The notes under the pieces were generated by a model. That model saw only the letters and a list, made by a program, of their open reading frames with translations. It was not told where the DNA came from and did no database searches. Source: Phycisphaerales bacterium AB-hyl4 (lineage in GTDB: Bacteria; Planctomycetota; Phycisphaerae; Phycisphaerales; Phycisphaeraceae). Taken from it: DNA of 64,000 nucleotides. The position numbers and the translations under genes were made by a program. Position 1 is the stretch's first letter. Every line of letters begins with the position of its first letter. The stretch spans positions 248,001 through 312,000 of the forward strand of contig JBGUBD010000001.1 of assembly GCA_041821185.1 (NCBI GenBank), written 5' to 3'. Shown piece after piece: positions 52,222-59,179 of the stretch.

Positions 52222-54045
52222 TCAGATCGTGCTTTCAGTGACGCGAAGCACTTCTTCGACCGTGGTCTGGCCCGCGGCGACCTTGCGGAAGCCGTCCTCA
52301 CGCAGCGTCACCATACCGCGTTCAACGCATGTTCGGCGAAACTCGGTCACGTTTGGATTGCCCGCGATACGGTCGCGCAACGTGTCGTCAAGTAACAGCA
52401 ACTCATACAAGCCGAGTCGGCCGGCGTAGCCGGTGTTGCGGCATTTGTCGCAACCTTCGCCCTGCATGACCTCATCGAGCGCGATGCCATGCATCGCGAG
52501 ATGGTTCGCTGTCACGTCGTCCGGCGGAACCTGCTTCGCGCAGTTTGTACATATCTTTCGCACGAGCCGCTGCGCCATCGCACCGTTGACCGCAGCGCCG
52601 ATGAGGTACGGCTCGACGCCGATGTTGATCAGTCGCGTGACGGAGCTTGGCGCGTCGTTGGTGTGCAGCGTGGAGAGCACGAGGTGGCCGGTGAGCGACG
52701 CCTGGATCGCGATGCGGGCGGTTTCGCTGTCGCGAATCTCACCGACCATGATCACGTCCGGGTCTTGTCGCAGCAGGGCTCGCAGCGCAGCGGAGAAGCT
52801 CATGCCGATGCGTTCGTGCGTCTGCGTCTGGTTGATGCCGTTCAAGTGATACTCCACCGGGTCTTCAACGGTGGAGATGTTGAGCTTTCGTTTGTCCATC
52901 TGCGCGAGCGACGCGTAAAGCGTGGTCGTCTTACCCGAACCGGTCGGGCCGGTGACGAGGAGGATGCCGTGCGGCTGATCGATCTGCCGCTTCCACATAA
53001 GCAACGCGTCTTCGCCCATGCCCAGTTCGTCGAGGGGCACTTGGATCGATCGCGTATCGAGAATACGAAGCACTGCCTTTTCGCCCGCGGCGGTGGGCAG
53101 GGTCGACAGTCGCAGGTCGAGCTTTCGGCCGTGCACGACCGCGCGGATGCGGCCGTCCTGCGGCAAGCGTCGCTCGGAGATATCGAGGTTCGCCATGATC
53201 TTCAAACGCGAGATGATCGCGGCGTGCATGTGATGCGGCGGGCTCATCGTGTCGAACAGCACGCCGTCGATGCGGTAGCGCACCTGCAGGCGTTTTTCCT
53301 GCGGTTCGATGTGAATGTCGCTCGCGCCTTCTTTGACCGCGTTGAAGATCAGGTAGTTGACCAGGCGGATGACGGGCGATTCGCCTGCCATCTTTTCCAG
53401 GTCGAGGTCTTCTTCTTCAGTTTCGACAACTTCGACTTCGTCCTCGGCCATGTCGCCGATGATGTCGTCAACTTCGACTTCTTCGTCGGACTCTTCTTCC
53501 TTGCGTGATTCAATGAACGCGGCGATCTGCCCGGCGGTAACGACCACGGGCTTGACCGACTGGCCGAGCTTGTGACGGACCTCGTCGATGACGAGCAGGT
53601 TGTCCGGATGCGTGACGCCGAGCACGACGCGAGCGCCTGCGACGCGCAGCGGCAGCACACCGTTGGCCTGGCAAAACTCCAGGCCGAGTTTGTTGATCTG
53701 CCTGATGGCGTCGACCGTGGCGGGGTCGATTTCCTCAAAGGGCATGCCGGCGAAGCCGGCGATGATGGCCTGCACCCTGGCTTCGTCGGCGCCGAGGTCC
53801 ATCGCGATTTCGGCGAGGCTGCGGCCGGGCGATTTCTTGGCCACCGCTCGGATGTTGGTCAGCTGCGCCGGCGTAATCACACCGGCGTCGAGCAACGCCT
53901 GCCCCATGTCATGCGCGACCGACGCGGCCGCCGGCTCGTCGTCCGGTGTCCACAAGTCGCTCAACGACGACGCCTGCGCCGGCCCGGACTCGGGAGCGAA
54001 GCGGTCCATCATGTTCGACACGTTGTTCGCGGGATCGTCAGGCAT
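52222..54045 (-). CDS. PilB/GspE-type ATPase, MshEN-containing, second copy
   Basis: Pilus or secretion assembly ATPase of 607 residues. An N-terminal Ser/Asp-rich linker is followed by an MshEN-type domain (about 40-170; DMGQALLDAGVITPAQLTNI). Then come an acidic coiled segment (KEEESDEEVEVDD), Walker A GPTGSGKTTT near 370, the Walker B region GEIRDSETA, and a four-cysteine zinc motif (CTNC, CDKC). It terminates the pilM-N-O-P cluster, so it is probably the pilus motor here. About half its length closely parallels the gene at 21243. Confidence 0.9.
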   Translation of the reverse strand: MPDDPANNVSNMMDRFAPESGPAQASSLSDLWTPDDEPAAASVAHDMGQALLDAGVITPAQLTNIRAVAKKSPGRSLAEIAMDLGADEARVQAIIAGFAGMPFEEIDPATVDAIRQINKLGLEFCQANGVLPLRVAGARVVLGVTHPDNLLVIDEVRHKLGQSVKPVVVTAGQIAAFIESRKEEESDEEVEVDDIIGDMAEDEVEVVETEEEDLDLEKMAGESPVIRLVNYLIFNAVKEGASDIHIEPQEKRLQVRYRIDGVLFDTMSPPHHMHAAIISRLKIMANLDISERRLPQDGRIRAVVHGRKLDLRLSTLPTAAGEKAVLRILDTRSIQVPLDELGMGEDALLMWKRQIDQPHGILLVTGPTGSGKTTTLYASLAQMDKRKLNISTVEDPVEYHLNGINQTQTHERIGMSFSAALRALLRQDPDVIMVGEIRDSETARIAIQASLTGHLVLSTLHTNDAPSSVTRLINIGVEPYLIGAAVNGAMAQRLVRKICTNCAKQVPPDDVTANHLAMHGIALDEVMQGEGCDKCRNTGYAGRLGLYELLLLDDTLRDRIAGNPNVTEFRRTCVERGMVTLREDGFRKVAAGQTTVEEVLRVTESTI

Positions 54046-54100
54046 GGCTACCCGGATTTCTTTTGTAGGGTTGTTCGCTGTTGCTCGAAGGCAAACGCGG

Positions 54101-54844
54101 TCAGTCCTGCATACTCAAGGTGAAGCGTTCGTCTTCGTGTACGAGCACAACGGTCAGTTTGTCCGCCGAGATCGACTCGACTTCAAAGCTGCCGATGGTC
54201 TGACCTTCACGGAGAAACTCGTTATTGACGATGGCGATCGGCGTCCGACCGCGCATAACCGACTGAAGGCGCATGCCCTGTATCTCGCGTTCGAGTTGAG
54301 CGCGTCGGCGTGCACGGCGTTCCGCATCGCTTGGGCCGGTGTCGGCCGGCTTTTCAACAACCTGCACTTCAGGCAAGTTCGTGCGGAAGGGGTTCTTCTG
54401 CACATAGGCGACGGGCACCTGGCTGGCGGTGCGATCGGTGGCGAACATCGCGACGATCGTGTCCGTGTCGTCGAACAGCGCGCGCAGGTTCTGCTGCGCG
54501 AGTGGGTCGTCGTCGCGCATGGTCTGCGGCTGCGTCAGGCGGGCGAGCGCCGCTTCGACGCGGGCCTCGACCTGTTGGTCTGCGCCGCCGCTGAGCTCGC
54601 CCTGCGCCACTCGCATGCCATAGAGCACACCGCCGGCGGTCAAGACAACGAGCGCGATGAGAATCGCGCCCTGACCGAACAGTTTGGAACCGCCCTGGCC
54701 GCCTTCCATTTCGAGGCGCTCGGCCTCGGTGAGGTCGTCCATCTTGGCTACGCCGCCAAGCAGCGACAGCGATTGCGGCTCCTGCTCGGGCGTGGCGCTT
54801 TTCGGGGCGTTATTGAGATTGTCGTTGGGGGGCATCCCTGTCAT
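54101..54844 (-). CDS. PilP/GspC-like pilus assembly protein
   Basis: A 247-residue inner-membrane protein. It has a cytosolic N-terminus and one helix (about 55-75, GAILIALVVLTAGGVLY). The C-terminal small beta domain (about 195-247, ending IGSFEVESISADKLTVVLVH) has the GspC/PilP homology pattern that contacts the secretin. It overlaps the pilO gene by four bases. The identity as PilP rests on position and this domain; the sequence is not close to proteobacterial PilP. Confidence 0.65.
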   Translation of the reverse strand: MTGMPPNDNLNNAPKSATPEQEPQSLSLLGGVAKMDDLTEAERLEMEGGQGGSKLFGQGAILIALVVLTAGGVLYGMRVAQGELSGGADQQVEARVEAALARLTQPQTMRDDDPLAQQNLRALFDDTDTIVAMFATDRTASQVPVAYVQKNPFRTNLPEVQVVEKPADTGPSDAERRARRRAQLEREIQGMRLQSVMRGRTPIAIVNNEFLREGQTIGSFEVESISADKLTVVLVHEDERFTLSMQD

Positions 54845-55416
54845 GACCGGCGTCCTCCTGCCGACGGGCGCGACTCGCCGGGCGAATCCTTGCTGTCGAA
54901 GAAGATGCTAAGCGTCACGTCTGCCTGCATCTTTCCCTCCTCGTTGCGCACTTTGCGAAGCTTCATTTCGGGTGTTCGTGTAATTCGCGGCAGCTTCTCC
55001 AGATCCAGCAGGAAGCTGTAGAACCCGTCGAAGTCGCCGACGATGACCATTTTGATCGGCAGCTCGGCGTAGTGGGCGGTGGGCACGATGCGCTCCGTGC
55101 GAACGCTGCGCGGCGTGAGGTCGCGGGCGGTGGCCAACTCCCACACTTCTTTGAGGATTACTTCAACCTCGCGCTGGGCGGGCAGTTTCTGCTCGAAGAG
55201 CGTGATGGCTTCGCCGAGCTTGTCGATCTCTTCGCCCAGATCGGCGATGCTCACGGTCGCGGCCTCAAGCTGCTTGAGCTTGGACTGCTTCGCGACGATC
55301 TCTTCGTGCGCTTCGTCCAACTGCATCTGGCGTGGCTGAAAGACAAAGAAATACGCTGCCACCGGCATGGCCAGCAGCACGAGTACAAACACCAGTTCTC
55401 GCGTTCCGAATCGCAT
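54841..55416 (-). CDS. pilO: Type IV pilus assembly protein PilO
   Basis: Single-pass inner-membrane alignment protein of 191 residues. It has one N-terminal helix (about 8-26), a coiled coil (about 32-75) and a ferredoxin-like domain (about 95-175; ELPIKMVIVGDFDGFYSFLLDLEKLPRI), all typical of PilO. In pili it pairs with PilN and links to PilP. Lies 64 bases after pilN and overlaps the PilP-like gene. Confidence 0.82.
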   Translation of the reverse strand: MRFGTRELVFVLVLLAMPVAAYFFVFQPRQMQLDEAHEEIVAKQSKLKQLEAATVSIADLGEEIDKLGEAITLFEQKLPAQREVEVILKEVWELATARDLTPRSVRTERIVPTAHYAELPIKMVIVGDFDGFYSFLLDLEKLPRITRTPEMKLRKVRNEEGKMQADVTLSIFFDSKDSPGESRPSAGGRRS

Positions 55417-55480
55417 GGCTTCTTACTCCCAAAGTCGGCGTCGGTTCACCCGGCCGCCGCGATCATTCCGTTCACGCCGT

Positions 55481-56272
55481 TTACGGCTGGCCCCACTTCG
55501 GCGCGACATTGGCGCCGGGGGCGACCAGTTCGCCCGATTCGTCGATCTGCAGCCGACTGCCCATCGGGTTCTGTTTCAGCTCACGGCTGACGAGCGTGGG
55601 CTCCATCGCGTCGAAGTCGACGTCCTGGTTCACTTTCAGCTCAATGCGGAACTGTCGCATCCGCTGTTCGCTGATGGTGGTCTGTTCGGAGAACAACAGG
55701 TTCACGTCGTAGAACATGTTGTGCCTGCCGAGCGCGGTCATGAACCGGGCGACCTCCACGTCCGTCGGCGCGACGCCGACGAGGTTGACGGTCATCTCGG
55801 TTTCGGGCACTTCGATCTGGCTGAACATGTCGTTGGCCTTCGACCGGCTGGCGAGGCGTTGCTGTTCGCGTTCGATGGCGGTGCGTGGCCGGGTGGTGGT
55901 GCGCAGCTCGCGTGTTTCGAGATCCATCTCGGTCAGGCTGAGCGTGGCGGGCATGTGGTTGATCAGCTCGGCCATGAGCAGGCTTCGCGGTACGCGTTCG
56001 AGTAGCACGCCGGTGACCTGCGCCTTGTGGATCATCTGCTTTTTCTGTTGCTGGAGCTGTTCGAGCTGCTCAATGCGTCGGGCGGCTTCCTCGAATTCGA
56101 GATTGACCTGACGATGCAGCTCGCGCACCTCGGCGTCGTGTCGGCCGCTGACGACGTAAGCGCCGACGAGGCCGACCATGACGATGCCGAACAGCGTGAG
56201 ACAGAGGATATTGGTCCGTCGCGCGGCGCGACGTTCCAGGTAATCCTCAGGCAGGAAGCTCATATTGTCCAT
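55481..56272 (-). CDS. pilN: Type IV pilus assembly protein PilN
   Basis: Inner-membrane protein of 263 residues. A short cytosolic start, with the NMSFLPEDYLERRAARR form of the PilN NLLP motif, binds PilM. One helix (about 23-43) is followed by a coiled coil (about 50-85) and a ferredoxin-like domain (about 95-225), split by a Gln/Arg-rich insert. Follows pilM after a 111-base gap that contains heptamer repeats. Confidence 0.82.
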   Translation of the reverse strand: MDNMSFLPEDYLERRAARRTNILCLTLFGIVMVGLVGAYVVSGRHDAEVRELHRQVNLEFEEAARRIEQLEQLQQQKKQMIHKAQVTGVLLERVPRSLLMAELINHMPATLSLTEMDLETRELRTTTRPRTAIEREQQRLASRSKANDMFSQIEVPETEMTVNLVGVAPTDVEVARFMTALGRHNMFYDVNLLFSEQTTISEQRMRQFRIELKVNQDVDFDAMEPTLVSRELKQNPMGSRLQIDESGELVAPGANVAPKWGQP

Positions 56273-56292
56273 GACTCACTCCGATTTCAGTC

Positions 56293-56380
56293 AGTTTCGA
56301 GTTTCGAGTTTCCAGTTTCGAGTTGAGGCGATGCGGGTCAGCAGGGCATAACTCGAAACTCGAAACTGGAAACTCGAAAC
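56293..56380. repeat. Heptamer array arranged as an inverted repeat
   Basis: GTTTCGAGTTTCGAGTTTCC-type units at the left and GAAACTCGAAAC-type units at the right form long complementary arms built from TTTCGAG heptamers. The loop is about 25-30 bases. It occupies the whole gap between pilM and pilN, so it would be transcribed as a long hairpin in the pil mRNA. Confidence 0.85.
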
Positions 56381-56383
56381 GCC

Positions 56384-57628
56384 TTACAGGTTTGCTTCAC
56401 TCAAGCAGAGGCCGAACGGCACGGCCCATGCGGGTTGGGGTTCGTCGAGGTTGACGCCTACGGCGGGCTGGCTTTGCGTGATGCGGACCACGCTGGCAAG
56501 CGGGTCGCCGAGCTGGGCGGCAATGCGTACGGCTCGGGCGATGCTCTGGCAGGTCGATACGTGCCGCGCCTCGCCGCCGAGGAACACCAGCCGATCGATC
56601 GGCGTGTCGGGGCATAGCCGTTGGTAATAGCGGATCGACATCTGCAACTCGTCGACGAGGCATTCGATGGTGTCGCTGGCGAGCGTTTGATCGTTCGCGG
56701 GCGGCGCGGCGGCCTCGGCAGTGCGCTGGCCTGCCTGGGCCTGTGCATCGAGTGCGGGAATGCCGGTGGCGGGGGCGGCTGACGCTGCGGCGGCGTGTTG
56801 CTCGGCAGCGGCGGCGGCGGCCATGGCGTGTTCCGGCGCGTGTGCGTCATCGCCGAAGGTTTGTTCGCGCGTACGGCCGGCGGCCTGGTCGATGCGCAGT
56901 TGACGGGCCTGTTCGAAGTCGACGTGCCGAGCGGCGGCGAGGCGGCGGGTGATCTCATCGCCGGCGGCGTGCACCGTCTTGGCGAACTTGAGTCGACCGT
57001 TGGCGGCAATGACCAGCTTCGTGCTGGCGGCGCCGATGTCGATGTAGCAGACGGCCTTGGCGGGGGTGGCCGGTGTCGTGTCGTTGTTTTCGTCGAAGGC
57101 CTTGCAAAGGGCCCAAGACTCGCTGTGCATGCCGACGACGTCGAGCTTGGCTTTGCTTGCGATCTCGATGTAGCGCATCACCACTTCGCGCGAGGCGGCG
57201 ATGCATAGCACTTCCATCTGAGCCGAGTCTTGTCGATTGACCGGGCCGACCGGCACGTGACGGACGACCATACGGCGAGGGTCGATTTCGAGCCGTTCGC
57301 GCAACTGCTGTTCGAGCATGAGCTGGAACTGGCTGGCGTCATCGGCGCGCGGCACTTCGAGGTGCTGCACGACGGTTTGAAACGCCGGGAGCGAGCAGAT
57401 GGCGCGTCGGCCCTTGAACGGCTGGGACTTGACCAGCCGTGGCAGGGCCTCGGCGAGGAACGCCTCACGCGCAACGGGGTCTCGCCGCGCGGCGGCGGGG
57501 ATGACCTCGGCGGCGGCGGCGGCGAGCTGGATTGGACGGCCTGGGATCACCTGTAACAACTTGAGGCTGTCGGCCCCGAAGTCAATGGCGATCGGAGAGT
57601 ACCGTGTTTTGGAAAAGCCGAAAGCCAT
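56384..57628 (-). CDS. pilM: Type IV pilus assembly protein PilM
   Basis: Actin-like cytosolic protein of 414 residues that binds the PilN N-terminus. ATPase-fold marks are AIDFGADSLKLLQ at the start, CYIDIGAASTKLVI in the middle and LVFLGGEARH near the end. Between them (about 255-315) lies an Ala-rich low-complexity insert with His, Pro and Gln that other PilM proteins lack. It is the first gene of the pil operon and has a structured leader region (see 57674). Confidence 0.88.
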   Translation of the reverse strand: MAFGFSKTRYSPIAIDFGADSLKLLQVIPGRPIQLAAAAAEVIPAAARRDPVAREAFLAEALPRLVKSQPFKGRRAICSLPAFQTVVQHLEVPRADDASQFQLMLEQQLRERLEIDPRRMVVRHVPVGPVNRQDSAQMEVLCIAASREVVMRYIEIASKAKLDVVGMHSESWALCKAFDENNDTTPATPAKAVCYIDIGAASTKLVIAANGRLKFAKTVHAAGDEITRRLAAARHVDFEQARQLRIDQAAGRTREQTFGDDAHAPEHAMAAAAAAEQHAAAASAAPATGIPALDAQAQAGQRTAEAAAPPANDQTLASDTIECLVDELQMSIRYYQRLCPDTPIDRLVFLGGEARHVSTCQSIARAVRIAAQLGDPLASVVRITQSQPAVGVNLDEPQPAWAVPFGLCLSEANL

Positions 57629-58057
57629 ACGTCTGCTTCGCCTCTCTTTGACGGTCGGTGCGTCGGGGTGGGCGTGGCGCTCGGTCTGGTAACACTGCTC
57701 AGACCGACCTGGGCCACGTACCCGCGGCGCGGATGAAGCCTCCCTTCATGCATCGGAGCTTTAGTCGCCCCGGTTTAGCTCGTCCGCCACGGTTATCCCG
57801 CCGATTTTTTCGTTACAGGCGATACAGACCGAATCACCCTTATGAACGGCGGTCATCGGGTGCGAAATCATTGAGATGCGCAAAAAATTGTAAGTGATTG
57901 TCCCTGCGATCCGGCTGCTCACGCCCGCTTGGTCGGCTTCGCGTTGGCGGGCGATCAGTCGACGTGATGACGTATGGATTGCCCGGCACTGGCGGAGGTA
58001 CGGTCGGGCGACCGATAAAATGGGGGACGGATGACCCAATAAGGAAGGTGTCAATCA
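57629..58057. other. Divergent promoter region of pilM and the 58058 gene
   Basis: A 429-base gap. The first 160 bases hold several complementary segments that could fold into a branched RNA in the pilM leader (57674-57790). The middle (57840-57900) is AT-richer, as expected for promoters. A short leftward frame with a CxxC motif near 57800 is not convincing as a gene. No known riboswitch was recognised. Confidence 0.4.
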
Positions 58058-58717
58058 ATGCCGATGTTCGCGATTGATCGACTGGTGAGCCTTGCAGCGA
58101 CGGCGGGCCTGGTGACGGTACTGGGCGTGGCGGGCTGGGCCGGCTTTCGGCTGACGCAGGCTCACCTCAAGGCAGAGGTGTATCAACATCGGCTGGTGGA
58201 ACTGAGCCATCAGTACGAGCAGCTTCGCGGGCAGTACAACGAGGCCGTGCGACGGACTGCGGTAACGGAACTGGTCGTGGCGGACGGCGAGGTGACCGTG
58301 CACATCCGCACCGCCGAGGGACTGCTCAAGACCGTGCCAACGGGGCTGGACCCGCAGCAGGAAATCTATGTCGACTATCTTGTGCTCGACGGTCGACTGT
58401 GGATTCGCCGAGTGTTTGACGACCGCACGCCGCCGCGCAGTGGCGTGGTGATTGACACGGAGTTGAGTGAGATCGACTGGGACTCGCCGCGCGTGGCGCA
58501 CGGCCAGGCGGTCTATCGGCAGCTGGACGAGGGGCGGTGGGTTGTCACCGTCACGGGCAGCGGTGCGCTGGGGCTGACGCGGATTGAGGCGGATGACGTG
58601 GTGGAGCTCGCGCCGCCGCCGCAGGTGCGCGACTATCAGCAGGTGGAGACGGAAGTGTCGGATCGGCTGCGTGAGATATCGACGGGCGACGTGGTTCGGC
58701 AGTTGTTTGCGCGATGA
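58058..58717 (+). CDS. Membrane-anchored hypothetical protein
   Basis: A 219-residue protein with one N-terminal helix (about 8-30), a coiled segment (about 35-62, AEVYQHRLVELSHQYEQLRG) and a beta-rich extracytoplasmic domain with VADGEVTVHIRTAEG and IYVDYLVLDGRLWIRRVF. No family was recognised. The ATG at 58058 is preceded by AAGGAAGGTG. Divergent from the pil operon, so an envelope role is plausible but unproven. Confidence 0.6.
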   Translation: MPMFAIDRLVSLAATAGLVTVLGVAGWAGFRLTQAHLKAEVYQHRLVELSHQYEQLRGQYNEAVRRTAVTELVVADGEVTVHIRTAEGLLKTVPTGLDPQQEIYVDYLVLDGRLWIRRVFDDRTPPRSGVVIDTELSEIDWDSPRVAHGQAVYRQLDEGRWVVTVTGSGALGLTRIEADDVVELAPPPQVRDYQQVETEVSDRLREISTGDVVRQLFAR

Positions 58718-58850
58718 ATCGGGCGCTCGGGATGTAGAAGCTGCAAGGGACCGGGGCATATCTGACAAAGCATGGGGGAAGCGCGTAATTGTTACGAAAT
58801 TGGCAGCTACCGCTCGCCTGACAAGCGCGGCCGGGTAAAGTGTGCTCAGC

Positions 58851-59093
58851 GATGAAGGACGTCGGACACTACGACGCTTGGCATCGTGACAAACGGCGAA
58901 GACTCCCCGGTCGGCACGCTTTTAATGCAGTACCAAAGGAGGCAGAAGGAAGCGTGCAACCCCTTTAGTCGGCCTGTCGGCAGAGTGTAACCTTGAGCCC
59001 ACGCAGCCCTAGCCCGCTGCCGGCAGGCCATTCACGGCGGGGGAGAAAGTCGTGCCCGCACCGGATTTTAACGATCCGTTGCGGGTTTTTTTA
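58851..59093 (+). ncRNA. Candidate structured small RNA with terminator
   Basis: No gene fits this stretch, but it holds several strong pairings. GGCCTGTCGGCAG (58971-58983) pairs with CTGCCGGCAGGCC (59017-59029). GCACGCTT (58914-58921) pairs with AAGCGTGC (58950-58957). CTCCCC (58903-58908) can pair with GGGGAG (59040-59045), enclosing both hairpins. A weaker hairpin lies at 58851-58885. A strong terminator follows at once. The fold does not match RNase P, tmRNA, SRP or 6S RNA by eye, and the class is unknown. The 58718-59179 gap holds nothing else. Confidence 0.55.
59055..59093 (+). terminator. Strong rho-independent terminator
   Basis: CCCGCA (59055-59060) pairs with TGCGGG (59080-59085), with inner CGGAT/ATCCG pairing and a 7-base T-run at 59086-59092. 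It ends the candidate RNA, or less likely the 58058 gene 340 bases upstream. It points away from the leftward VWA gene. Confidence 0.8.
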
Positions 59094-59179
59094 TGGCTGG
59101 GATCATGAGAAGTGACCTTCGTTGAAGATCCACCGCCGACACGCCCCTGTTCGCCGAGCACCTGATCCGCCCGCCCCCC

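Noticed and set aside
57761..57881. Small leftward CxxC-containing peptide in the pilM leader
   Set aside because: No ribosome-binding site, and it overlaps the complementary segments of the proposed leader RNA.
58851..59093. RNase P, tmRNA, SRP or 6S RNA identity for the structured RNA
   Set aside because: A GGGGAGAAAGTC segment resembles RNase P region I but lies at the 3' end, and the other conserved regions are absent; the rod shape of 6S and the SRP apical loop are also missing.
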